A stretch of DNA of 33,203 nucleotides, from positions 1-33,203 of the forward strand of contig CALHZJ010000010.1 in NCBI GenBank assembly GCA_938041005.1. The letters run 5' to 3'. Below the pieces are notes generated by a model. The model did not search any database. It was not told where the DNA came from and saw only the letters and a list, made by a program, of their open reading frames with translations. A program made the position numbers and the translations under genes. The DNA is from an uncultured Candidatus Saccharibacteria bacterium. Lineage in GTDB: Bacteria > Patescibacteriota > Saccharimonadia > Saccharimonadales > Saccharimonadaceae. Shown here in pieces: positions 1-7,204 of the stretch (positions are counted from its first letter, which is position 1; each line of letters begins with the position of its first letter).

Positions 1-1
1 T

Positions 2-370
2 TCTATCTATGAAGTATCTAAAGTAACATTTGCTGTGGATATTGATGATGTTGAGGTTCCAATTGAAATACAGTTCCTCACAAAAGACGAGCGACGTAGT
101 TCGAGAGTGGAAGAAAAATCTCATCTTATTTATAAATATCTACAATCTCTGGGTTTTGGTAAAGACTATCTAGAAAAAGAAACGGCTCGCCAGCGTTACG
201 ATAGAATGACGATAATCAATCTTGCGAAAAAGGTCTTGGGGGATCTACATAAGCGACGCTACGATATGATAGATAGCAAAAACACTGGTAACCTTGGACT
301 TAATCCGAAGTCTCTGTCTAATGAAGATGAGTTTATTGAGAACCTGATTGCTCTACGGGCTGACAATTAA
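2..370 (+). CDS. C-terminal part of an unidentified protein, possibly RelA/SpoT-like nucleotidyltransferase domain
   Basis: The frame is already open at the window edge (SIYEVSKVTF...), so this is the last ~122 residues of a longer gene ending in TAA. A GTG at 35 could be a start but nothing recommends it. The stretch VPIEIQFLTK followed by a conserved SHLIYKYL resembles the end of RelA/SpoT (p)ppGpp synthetase domains, where an E-x-Q strand is followed by an H/K-containing helix. That match is from memory of the family and is weak. The remaining ~70 residues are charged and helical. rnhA follows 27 bp downstream with its own promoter. If the RelA/SpoT guess is wrong, this is simply a hypothetical protein. 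Confidence 0.4.
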   Translation, partial: SIYEVSKVTFAVDIDDVEVPIEIQFLTKDERRSSRVEEKSHLIYKYLQSLGFGKDYLEKETARQRYDRMTIINLAKKVLGDLHKRRYDMIDSKNTGNLGLNPKSLSNEDEFIENLIALRADN

Positions 371-381
371 TGACTTGCGCG

Positions 382-390
382 TGATATAAT
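382..390 (+). promoter_or_regulatory. Extended -10 promoter for rnhA (TGATATAAT)
   Basis: Perfect TGnTATAAT extended -10. CTGACA at 360-365 is a possible -35 at 19 bp spacing. The rnhA ATG begins 8 bases after the box, so transcription should start at or within a base or two of the start codon (a leaderless mRNA). The same nine bases form the 3' end of every CRISPR repeat in this window. Confidence 0.65.
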
Positions 391-397
391 CATACTA

Positions 398-823
398 ATG
401 ATAACTTACTATACTGATGGTTCTGCTTCGCCAAATCCCGGTCCAGGTGGGTTTGCGGTTATCCGTGATCTTCAGCCTTACATTTTGGGGTCAGAGGACG
501 GCGAGACGACGAATATTCGCATGGAGGGCAAAGCTTTAATTGCAGCACTGAAGGATGCTAATGGTGCGCCGTGTGTGATTTATTCTGATAGTGAATTTTG
601 GATTAACGTAGTTACCAAGTGGGCTCCGGGCTGGGAAAAGCGCGGCTGGACGAAGAAGGGCGGCGATATTAAAAATCTGGATATTGTACGCGAACTGTAC
701 GAATTATACTCAAACTCTCAGGCGGATTTACGTTGGGTGCGTGGCCATGAGGGCGACGAAGGAAACGAATTGGCTGACGAATGGGCTAATCGAGCACGTG
801 AAGGCGAAAGATTGACAAAATAA
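398..823 (+). CDS. rnhA: Ribonuclease HI
   Basis: A 141-aa single-domain RNase H that cleaves the RNA strand of RNA-DNA hybrids (R-loops, Okazaki primers) in the cytoplasm. The full catalytic set is visible: D7 in YTDGSASPNPGPGG, E43 in RMEGKALIAAL, D64 in IYSDSEFW, and D127 in NELADEWAN, with the conserved His in RGHEGD (H117). The length is slightly below the ~155 aa of E. coli RnhA. The ATG at 398 is chosen because strand 1 of the fold begins immediately after it. No Shine-Dalgarno is present; a -10 box lies just upstream, suggesting leaderless translation. Confidence 0.95.
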   Translation: MITYYTDGSASPNPGPGGFAVIRDLQPYILGSEDGETTNIRMEGKALIAALKDANGAPCVIYSDSEFWINVVTKWAPGWEKRGWTKKGGDIKNLDIVRELYELYSNSQADLRWVRGHEGDEGNELADEWANRAREGERLTK

Positions 824-847
824 CAGCTAGCGACATCTGATAAAAAT

Positions 848-856
848 TGCTATACT
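848..856 (+). promoter_or_regulatory. Extended -10 (TGCTATACT) ahead of the DUF4868 gene
   Basis: TG-C-TATACT ends 6 bases before the ATG at 863. A start site 6-8 bases downstream would fall on the ATG itself, again predicting a leaderless message. No good -35 is seen at 16-18 bp. Confidence 0.5.
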
Positions 857-862
857 AGAAAA

Positions 863-1840
863 ATGGAAGAAGTGAGGGAAACGACTGATATTTTTTTGTG
901 GGCAAATCAAAACGATGCAAAGAAAAATGATTTACAGATAGAACTGTTCTTATTTAGCAAAAATTATACGCCATATTTTATGCCGATAAAAGGCGATGTT
1001 GAGCAGCAACTCAGACCGCTGTTCTTGTTTGATTATATCAATCAGGTCAATTTGGGCGCAGGTACTGGACTGAGCGTTCGCGATTATGAATTGAGCGAAT
1101 CAGAAGATAATGTTCTGTTGAGGACTGATCTGGAAAAGGTTGGGCGAGCTGAAACGCTGATTCATTTGATTGAGCATGAGCGTCACGACATCGTGGAGTT
1201 TTCAGAGACTGAGCACGAGTTTAAGCGAATGAAGGGAATTGTGGCGCGATTTACAGACCCGAATAACCCTGACGCAACATTCTACACGGTTAAGCTAATC
1301 CAGCAAGGTCAGACGCTGAAGAGTGCGTTGGCTTGGGAATTTTCTGACGGCAAATTTGGTTCGTTTAATGCAGAAATTGGCTTTAAGGTTCCGGATGATA
1401 ATCAAGTTTTGATTGTCGGTAAAGATATTTTTGCGTTTAATCCTGGAAAATTTGAGCGAATGTTTGGCTATGAATATAAAAAGCAGGTGATTGCTGATAA
1501 AAAAGTAGCGGAAATTGAGAAGGAATATAAGCTAAGTTTTCCGGAGGGAATGGATCTTAATGCGTTGGTGAAGGAGCGCAAAAAGACGATTAATAAATTG
1601 CAGAAATTGGAAATCGGCGCGGTTAAGCAGGAAGATGTTCTGGACTATGCTGATGAGATGCAATTGGAGTTGATGAGCGACGATAACGGCGCGATTATTA
1701 TCATGGACGGCAATGATTTGGATATGTTCGTAAATCTCATTAACGAGGATTATATCGAGAGTAAAATCACGGGCAAGCGTTACGAAATTAAGTCGAAGAA
1801 GCTGCTTGGCGAGCCAGAAGGCGAACCGCCACGGGGCTAA
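863..1840 (+). CDS. DUF4868-family protein (KwaB-like)
   Basis: A 325-aa soluble protein with no signal peptide or membrane segment. The C-terminal two thirds resemble DUF4868: a strand-rich region ending in VLIVGKDIFAFNPGKFERMFGYE, a charged helical segment (about 210-250), and a terminal DLDMFVNLINEDYIESKITG followed by KRYE, typical of the family end. DUF4868 is the domain of KwaB, the cytosolic partner of the Kiwa anti-phage system, whose other component KwaA is a small membrane protein. No KwaA-like gene is adjacent, so this is either a solo DUF4868 protein or has another partner. It ends one base before the ATG of a PIF1-like helicase, so the two are almost certainly co-translated. The family call is from motif recognition, not a search; a defence role is inference. 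Confidence 0.6.
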   Translation: MEEVRETTDIFLWANQNDAKKNDLQIELFLFSKNYTPYFMPIKGDVEQQLRPLFLFDYINQVNLGAGTGLSVRDYELSESEDNVLLRTDLEKVGRAETLIHLIEHERHDIVEFSETEHEFKRMKGIVARFTDPNNPDATFYTVKLIQQGQTLKSALAWEFSDGKFGSFNAEIGFKVPDDNQVLIVGKDIFAFNPGKFERMFGYEYKKQVIADKKVAEIEKEYKLSFPEGMDLNALVKERKKTINKLQKLEIGAVKQEDVLDYADEMQLELMSDDNGAIIIMDGNDLDMFVNLINEDYIESKITGKRYEIKSKKLLGEPEGEPPRG

Positions 1841-1841
1841 A

Positions 1842-3092
1842 ATGGATCAAGAATTAGCGTTGGCTATTCTGCTGAGCGGTCGGTCGGCGTTGCTGACTGG
1901 TGCGGCTGGAACAGGTAAAACTCACCTGTTGAATACTTTTATTGCGCAGGCGCGAAAACGTGGTAAAAAGGTGTCGGTAACAGCGACAACTGGTCTGGCG
2001 GCAACGCACCTTGGGGGCAATACAATTCACAGCTGGAGTGGCATTGGTGTGAGTGATCATTTGCCGAACAATTTTTTTGAACGATTGTCAAAAATGCGGC
2101 GTGATGTGATTTCTAAAACTGACGTGTTGATTATTGACGAGATTTCAATGCTTCACGATTTTCGGCTGGATATGATTGATAAAGTTTTAAGAACCGTCAG
2201 GGAAAATGATCAGCCGTTTGGTGGCATTCAGCTGGTGATGAGCGGCGATTTTTTCCAATTGCCGCCAGTGAATCGCCCAAATGAGCAGGGCGGCGGTTTT
2301 GTGGTTTATTCTGATGCTTGGCAAGAACTTCAGCCGGCGGTTTTATATTTGGAGCGACAATATCGTCAGAATGATGAGCAGCTTTTGGAGATTTTGACCG
2401 CTTTAAGAACTGGCGATGTTAGGCGACGTCACGTCGAGGCGTTGTTGGCGCGTACGGAAATTGAGCCGCCAGATGGTGATATTACGGAACTACACACCGT
2501 AAACGTTGATGTTGATGATATCAATATTCAAAAATTGGCGGAATTGCCAGGAGAAGAACGTTCGTATCAACAAACGACGACGGGCTCGAAAATTTATGTA
2601 GAGAATCTACAAAGGTCAGTTTTGGCTCCAGAAAATTTGGTGATTAAGCTGGGCGCGTTGGTGATGGCGGTTAAAAATTCGCCGCAAAAATTATATGCCA
2701 ATGGAAGTATCGGCACGGTGGTTGATTTCGAGCCGCTGACGGAATATCCGGTTGTTGAGTTTCGAGACGGCCGTCGGGTGACGATGGTGCCGGATGTTTG
2801 GGAATTACGCGACGGAGAGCGCAAACGAGCGAGTATTTCTCAGGTTCCGCTGCGTTTGGCGTGGGCTATAACAGTTCACAAAAGTCAGGGAATGACGCTT
2901 GATGCGGCTAAGATTGACCTGAGAAAGGCGTTTGTCGAAGGTATGGGCTATGTGGCTTTGAGTCGCGTGCGAGATTTGGACAATTTGTATTTATATGGAA
3001 TTAACCGTAGGGCGCTTGAAGTTTCTCATGACGCGCTGGCAATCGATGAGGTTTTGAGGCAGGCAAGTAGGGAGTCTGCTGAGAGATATTAA
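1842..3092 (+). CDS. PIF1-like superfamily 1B DNA helicase
   Basis: A 416-aa ATP-dependent helicase of the PIF1/RecD2 type (5'-3' on ssDNA; G-quadruplex and R-loop resolution in characterised relatives). Visible motifs: Walker A GAAGTGKTH near residue 24, motif Ia TATTGLAA, Walker B LIIDEISML, motif III GDFFQLPPV, a C-terminal AITVHKSQGMTLD (motif V-like) and YVALSRVRDLDNLYL (motif VI). I place the start at the ATG at 1842, one base after the stop of the DUF4868 gene; an in-frame TTG at 1806 would add 12 non-conserved residues inside the upstream gene. A terminator follows at 3124. The function is certain at family level; the link to defence or to RNase HI is only contextual. Confidence 0.9.
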   Translation: MDQELALAILLSGRSALLTGAAGTGKTHLLNTFIAQARKRGKKVSVTATTGLAATHLGGNTIHSWSGIGVSDHLPNNFFERLSKMRRDVISKTDVLIIDEISMLHDFRLDMIDKVLRTVRENDQPFGGIQLVMSGDFFQLPPVNRPNEQGGGFVVYSDAWQELQPAVLYLERQYRQNDEQLLEILTALRTGDVRRRHVEALLARTEIEPPDGDITELHTVNVDVDDINIQKLAELPGEERSYQQTTTGSKIYVENLQRSVLAPENLVIKLGALVMAVKNSPQKLYANGSIGTVVDFEPLTEYPVVEFRDGRRVTMVPDVWELRDGERKRASISQVPLRLAWAITVHKSQGMTLDAAKIDLRKAFVEGMGYVALSRVRDLDNLYLYGINRRALEVSHDALAIDEVLRQASRESAERY

Positions 3093-3123
3093 TAGCGTCG
3101 GCTTATATCAACTCAACACTAGG

Positions 3124-3152
3124 CTTTTCCACAAAAATGTGGAAAAGTTTTT
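3124..3152 (+). terminator. Intrinsic terminator after the helicase gene
   Basis: Perfect 10-bp stem CTTTTCCACA/TGTGGAAAAG with an AAAA loop, followed by five T. It separates the helicase unit from the dcw cluster. Confidence 0.85.
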
Positions 3153-3190
3153 ATTTGATGCAAAAATGGGTAAAAAGTCATAAAAAGGGC

Positions 3191-3233
3191 TTGCAAGTGG
3201 GTAGCTGTGGGTAGTATAGTGGAGTCAGTGGAA
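3191..3233 (+). promoter_or_regulatory. mraZ promoter with MraZ operator boxes
   Basis: A -35 (TTGCAA, 3191-3196) and -10 (TATAGT, 3215-3220) are 18 bp apart. Overlaid on them are TGGGT at 3198-3202 and TGGGT at 3208-3212, exactly 10 bp apart, followed by weaker TGGAG (3220) and TGGAA (3229). Direct TGGGN repeats separated by 5 nt are the known operator of MraZ in E. coli. Their position over the promoter predicts that MraZ represses its own transcription and that of the downstream cluster. Confidence 0.75.
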
Positions 3234-3312
3234 CGAAAGTTGATGGAAAATCACCAACAAAAACAAACATCCACTACAAAAAACAACTAATCTACCACGA
3301 AGGAAGGACGAC

Positions 3313-3681
3313 GTGCAGACAGATTACTTTGAGCGTAAGTTGGACGACAAGCGACGCTTGACAATTCCGGCTGAGCTCAGGGCAGAATTTGCATCAGGCG
3401 TCGTGCTAACTCGCGGGTTTGGCAAATATCTCCACCTGTATCCACAGCAAATCTGGGATCGGGAAGTGGAAAGCGCTCTAACGGGAAGTATTCTGGATGA
3501 GCGGGTTGCCGACCTGAACGTTAAATTCCGACGAGGTAAAACCGCATCGGCGCTTGACCAAAAACAAGGACGAGTGACGATTGAGCAGCATTTGCTCGAC
3601 TACGCTGGAATTGACAGAGAAGTCGTTGCTGTGCGAGCGGGGGAATATTTTCGGCTAATAGCGGCCGAGAATGCGGAATAG
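3313..3681 (+). CDS. mraZ: Transcriptional regulator MraZ
   Basis: A 122-aa DNA-binding protein of two SpoVT/AbrB-type halves. The N-terminal half has the family signature (YFERKLDDKRRLTIPAELR) and the second half repeats the D-x-x-GR-x-x-x-P pattern as KQGRVTIEQHLLDYAGI. It is shorter than the ~150 aa E. coli protein. The GTG start at 3313 has a good AGGAAGG site at 3301-3307. It is the first gene of the dcw cluster, directly behind tandem TGGGT boxes that it is expected to bind as an autorepressor. Confidence 0.93.
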   Translation: MQTDYFERKLDDKRRLTIPAELRAEFASGVVLTRGFGKYLHLYPQQIWDREVESALTGSILDERVADLNVKFRRGKTASALDQKQGRVTIEQHLLDYAGIDREVVAVRAGEYFRLIAAENAE

Positions 3682-3973
3682 TAGATTAGCTGAGCACTTT
3701 AACAATTAGAAACCTCTCGAGATCAACTATCTGGGTATTTGAAAATGGCATGTGGCAATTTGCTCCACATTAAAAACGGCAACGCACCTTCCTCAAACAC
3801 CTCCCAAAAAAACTCCACCTCACACATAAGTCTCTTTGGAAAACATGGTTGTTACTGACAATCAACAAATTTCCACTCTAAGACAACAAAAACAAACAAA
3901 ACACAAATACAAAAAAGCCAGAATTAAATATCCAGTTAGGTGATCTCGAGCATTATTTCTGTATAATGGAATA
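3682..3973. other. 292-bp gap between mraZ and rsmH with an inverted repeat
   Basis: There is no convincing gene. The gap contains a perfect 10-bp inverted repeat (CTCGAGATCA at 3716-3725, TGATCTCGAG at 3941-3950), a small hairpin (ATGTGG...CCACAT near 3750-3770), and a long A/C-rich, G-poor stretch (about 3780-3920). The rsmH promoter sits at its end. A short antisense frame (3862-4068) reads partly through rsmH and is not supported. Confidence 0.5.
3962..3967 (+). promoter_or_regulatory. -10 box (TATAAT) for rsmH
   Basis: A consensus TATAAT ends six bases before the ATG at 3974, so the expected start site coincides with the start codon. There is no Shine-Dalgarno. It gives the rsmH unit a promoter separate from mraZ. 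Confidence 0.55.
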
Positions 3974-4894
3974 ATGATGAGTATTAAAGAACATCCACCA
4001 CAGTCGGAAGAGTCTCGTACAGACGAACCGATCCATGTTCCCGTACTTTTGGAGATAACCCTTAGCAAGCTGCAGCCAGTCGAAGGCGAGTCGTATCTCG
4101 ACTTGACGGCTGGCTATGGCGGCCATGCCAGGGCATTCTTAAATAGGACGGATAATTACTTGGACTCAGTGTTGGTCGATCGTGATGAAAACGCGATTAA
4201 GACATTGGGCGATTTGGCTGAAAAAGGCGTAACTTTAATTCACAAAGATTTTGTGAGCGCAGCGCAAGATTTGGTCAAGCAGGGGCGTAAGTTTGACGTG
4301 ATTTTGGCTGATTTGGGGGTGTCGTCACCACAGCTTGACAGAGCAGAGAGAGGTTTTTCGTTCAGATTTGACGGTCCGCTTGATATGCGGATGGACAATC
4401 GGACGGAAATCACAGCGGCAGATATTGTCAATTCATATTCGGTTGATGATTTGACGCAGCTGATTATTCGTTACGGCGAGGAAAATTCCGGGCGAGCAAG
4501 GCGAATTGCACAGGCAATTGTAAAAGCTCGACCAATTCAGGGAACGACTGAGCTGGCTGATCTGATCAAGCAAACCGTTGGTCGCGGTAGTATGAAGCAT
4601 CATCCTGCGACTCGTACCTTTCAGGCGCTACGCATTGAAGTCAATCGCGAACTTAAGCTGATTGAAGAACTATTGCCACTTTTGCCACGCTTACTTAATA
4701 AGGGTGGGCGAGTAGGAATAATTAGTTTTCATAGCTTGGAAGATAGATTGATCAAGCGTTACTTTTCGGAACAAGCAACGGCTGGCTATGAAGCTGAGCT
4801 GATTGTTCCAGAGAAAAAACCGGTGTCTGGAACTGAAGACGTTCACAATCCGCGTAGTCGAAGTGCAAAGTTTCGATACGCCGTGAAAAAATAA
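3974..4894 (+). CDS. rsmH: 16S rRNA (cytosine-1402-N4)-methyltransferase
   Basis: A 306-aa SAM-dependent methyltransferase (MraW) that N4-methylates C1402 in the P-site of 16S rRNA. It has the HVPVLLEITL entry, the SAM loop YLDLTAGYGGHA, VLVDRDENA, ILADLGVSSPQLD, RGFSFRFDGPLDMRMD, and the C-terminal FHSLEDRLIKRYF with NPRSRSAKFR. Full family length. There are two adjacent ATG codons (3974 and 3977); the first is used here. It occupies the usual dcw position after mraZ but is separated from it by a 292-bp gap with its own -10 box. Confidence 0.96.
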   Translation: MMSIKEHPPQSEESRTDEPIHVPVLLEITLSKLQPVEGESYLDLTAGYGGHARAFLNRTDNYLDSVLVDRDENAIKTLGDLAEKGVTLIHKDFVSAAQDLVKQGRKFDVILADLGVSSPQLDRAERGFSFRFDGPLDMRMDNRTEITAADIVNSYSVDDLTQLIIRYGEENSGRARRIAQAIVKARPIQGTTELADLIKQTVGRGSMKHHPATRTFQALRIEVNRELKLIEELLPLLPRLLNKGGRVGIISFHSLEDRLIKRYFSEQATAGYEAELIVPEKKPVSGTEDVHNPRSRSAKFRYAVKK

Positions 4895-4916
4895 AACAAA
4901 AAGAAGGAGGCACAAT

Positions 4917-4988
4917 ATGCCAATCCACATCAAAGTAGAATTCCAGAATACAGACAAGGCAGAGACTGTTTCAGTACGCCGCGGCTAA
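4917..4988 (+). CDS. Micro-ORF (23 aa) between rsmH and the ftsL-like gene
   Basis: An ATG at 4917 has one of the strongest Shine-Dalgarno sequences in the window (AAGGAGG, 4905-4911) and opens a 23-codon frame beginning MPIHIKVEF and ending VSVRRG-TAA. It is followed by a 12-bp palindrome (TATTCCGGAATA) and an intrinsic terminator at 5020. It could be a real microprotein, a leader peptide controlling read-through into ftsL, or both. The peptide is polar with no membrane segment. I do not recognise a family. Confidence 0.5.
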   Translation: MPIHIKVEFQNTDKAETVSVRRG

Positions 4989-5019
4989 ACTGAGGCGTAT
5001 TCCGGAATATACCTTAGAG

Positions 5020-5055
5020 AAACCAGCCTGTCTTTAACGGGCGGGCTGGTTTGTT
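5020..5055 (+). terminator. Intrinsic terminator or attenuator inside the dcw cluster
   Basis: AAACCAGCC (5020-5028) pairs with GGCTGGTTT (5044-5052) around a 15-nt loop. The T tract is interrupted by G (TTTGTT). It lies just after the 23-codon ORF and 40 bp before the ftsL-like gene, so termination here would split the cluster. Confidence 0.7.
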
Positions 5056-5093
5056 ATGCTAAATACAAATATAAACATAAAAGATAGAGACAA

Positions 5094-5435
5094 ATGACAA
5101 ACACCACCACATTTACTTCACGACGTTCACACGGTCAATTGCGCCGAAATCAGAATTCTACACGTTTTCAGTCTCAGGTCAAACTTGGTCCTGTTGCTCA
5201 TACAGTGCTAGTTGCATTGATGATTACAGTACTGGGCTTGATTTATCTTACTCAGGCAACCAGACTTACGGCTTACGGCTATGAGGCTCAGAGTCTGGAC
5301 ACAAAAATTACCGAACTAAGCGCAAAAAAGTCAGAATTGGAAGTGCAGAATGCGCGTCTGACGGCGTTAGAGAAGGTGAAGAATAGCAATGTCGCTTCAG
5401 CTATGACAACAACTGAAACGCATTACGCTCAATAG
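5094..5435 (+). CDS. ftsL: FtsL/DivIC-like septum protein
   Basis: A 113-aa bitopic membrane protein with a basic cytoplasmic N-terminus (about 1-33), one membrane helix (HTVLVALMITVLGLIYLTQA, about 36-55) and a predicted coiled coil (about 65-95, repeated Leu with Lys/Glu). That is the architecture of FtsL/DivIC, small bitopic partners of FtsQ/DivIB and activators of the FtsWI septal synthase. Sequence conservation in this family is minimal, so the call rests on architecture and on position between rsmH and ftsI. The C-terminal tail is short and Thr-rich. Confidence 0.75.
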   Translation: MTNTTTFTSRRSHGQLRRNQNSTRFQSQVKLGPVAHTVLVALMITVLGLIYLTQATRLTAYGYEAQSLDTKITELSAKKSELEVQNARLTALEKVKNSNVASAMTTTETHYAQ

Positions 5436-5444
5436 TGATATAAT
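5436..5444 (+). promoter_or_regulatory. Extended -10 promoter ahead of ftsI (TGATATAAT)
   Basis: A perfect TGnTATAAT immediately after the ftsL-like stop, with 12 bases between the box and the ftsI ATG. It predicts an mRNA with a 5' leader of only about 5-6 nt and an internal promoter within the dcw cluster. Confidence 0.6.
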
Positions 5445-5456
5445 AAGATAAGCAAT

Positions 5457-7202
5457 ATGCAGCGGCTTATTCGTTCAAGAACTGGTTGGTTAGCCATCGC
5501 TTTACTAGTAGTGATGGCGGCTTTTGTGTTGCGATTGTTTCAATTGCAGATTTTGCAATATGGCAAATATACGGAGTTGGCGCGAGCGAGTCAGCAGCGC
5601 CAATTTATCATTCCTGCAGAGCGCGGGAAAATTTACATGATGGACGGAAAAACGCCAGTTCCTGTGGTGCTTAATCAGGCGGTCTATACGGTGATTGCGG
5701 ACCCGCAGTCGATTGACGATAAAGAGCGGAGTCAGCTTGTTGATAGTTTGAGGGAAATTGCTGGCGGCGAAATGACGGAAAATGTATCTGAACGGCTCAA
5801 TAATAAAAAGTCGCGCTATGAAGTTTTGGTAAAGAATATTACCAGAACTCAAGCGGAAAAATTGAAGAAGAAAAACTTTGCGGGCGTGTTGTATCAGCAA
5901 AGTTCTATTAGAAATTATCCTGAGGGCGAACTAGGTGCGCACGTACTTGGATTTGTGAATGCGGCTGGCGAAGGTCAATATGGCGTCGAAGGTTCTCTGA
6001 ATAAGCAACTTAAGGGTCGGGATGGGCTATTGCAATCTGTAACTGACGTGAGGAATATACCTTTGACGGTTGGAAAAAATAATATGCGAATCGAGGCGAA
6101 ATCTGGCGACAATTTGGCGCTGACGGTGGATAGGAACGTTCAAAGCCAGACTGAATTGGCGTTGAAAAAGGGAATTGAAGCAGCTGGCGCCACCGAAGGA
6201 AGCGTGATTGTTATGAATCCGAAAAACGGTCAAGTTCTGGCAATGGCGAATTATCCGACTTATAATCCGGCGGATTTTGCCAAGCAGAAAAACGGGTCGG
6301 TGTTTGTGGATAGCGCGTCGATGGTGCCATTTGAGCCAGGATCGATTATCAAGTCTTTTAGCTTTGCTACGGCAATTGACAAGGGCGTTATTACTCCGTC
6401 CAGTACGTATAATAATACCGACTGTATTAAAGTCGCTGATCGCACGATGTGTAATGCCTTGAGGGGTTTGGGTGGCACGATGACGATTCAAGGTGCGTTT
6501 AACAATTCGCTCAACGTCGGCACGATTACCGCGATTCGAAAATTAGGAAATGGCTCGCAGATTAATTTGCCGGCTCGTCAGACTTTGTATGAATATTATC
6601 ACGATAAATTTGGCTTTGGCGCCAAAACTGGAATTGAGCTGGGCGAGGTTTCGGGTTATATTTATCCACCGGATAGTGCTGAAGGAAATGAGGTTCGTTA
6701 TTCGGCTATGACTTACGGGCAAAGTATGAATTTGACTACGATTCAGGTCGCGGCTGGATTTTCGTCGCTGGTTAACGGCGGTCAATATTACAAACCGACC
6801 ATTCTCGTTGGCACAATTGACGAATCTGGCAATCTGAAATCGTCGGAAAATAAAGTCATTCGCCAAACCGTAAGCGGCGGCACGTCATCGCAGATGCGAA
6901 CGATGCTAACGACGGCGCGCCGATCTTCATTTTTGTCAAAGAGCGACAAGTCTGGTTATGAAATCGGCGGAAAAACTAGTACTTCTGAAACGGTGGTCAA
7001 TGGCGCTTATACGCAGAAGGAAACGATTGCTGCATATATTGGTTATGGCGGTGGAAAAAACGGTGCCGAATATGTCATAATGGTACGTGTAGCGGCTCCA
7101 GGCAAGGGGATTAATTTGCAAGGAAATCTTCACGCTGGACCAATTTTTACAGATATATCCAACTGGATGATTGATTATATGAAAATAGCACCAAAGGAAT
7201 AA
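5457..7202 (+). CDS. ftsI: Septal peptidoglycan transpeptidase (PBP2x/FtsI class B PBP)
   Basis: A 581-aa class B penicillin-binding protein that crosslinks septal peptidoglycan with FtsW. It has one N-terminal membrane anchor (about 11-31), a pedestal/dimerisation region (about 45-210) and a transpeptidase domain (about 215-575). Active-site motifs: S296-I-I-K299 in FEPGSIIK, S351-L-N353 in NNSLNVGT, and a third motif reading K506-T-S508 where KTG is the near-universal form. There are no PASTA domains. The ATG at 5457 is preceded by an extended -10. The stop is 2 bp before mraY, which has a good AAAGGA site, so the two are co-translated. Confidence 0.94.
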   Translation: MQRLIRSRTGWLAIALLVVMAAFVLRLFQLQILQYGKYTELARASQQRQFIIPAERGKIYMMDGKTPVPVVLNQAVYTVIADPQSIDDKERSQLVDSLREIAGGEMTENVSERLNNKKSRYEVLVKNITRTQAEKLKKKNFAGVLYQQSSIRNYPEGELGAHVLGFVNAAGEGQYGVEGSLNKQLKGRDGLLQSVTDVRNIPLTVGKNNMRIEAKSGDNLALTVDRNVQSQTELALKKGIEAAGATEGSVIVMNPKNGQVLAMANYPTYNPADFAKQKNGSVFVDSASMVPFEPGSIIKSFSFATAIDKGVITPSSTYNNTDCIKVADRTMCNALRGLGGTMTIQGAFNNSLNVGTITAIRKLGNGSQINLPARQTLYEYYHDKFGFGAKTGIELGEVSGYIYPPDSAEGNEVRYSAMTYGQSMNLTTIQVAAGFSSLVNGGQYYKPTILVGTIDESGNLKSSENKVIRQTVSGGTSSQMRTMLTTARRSSFLSKSDKSGYEIGGKTSTSETVVNGAYTQKETIAAYIGYGGGKNGAEYVIMVRVAAPGKGINLQGNLHAGPIFTDISNWMIDYMKIAPKE

Positions 7203-7204
7203 AT

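Noticed and set aside
1806..1841. TTG start extending the helicase by 12 residues
   Set aside because: It lies inside the upstream gene, adds no conserved residues, and an ATG directly follows that gene's stop.
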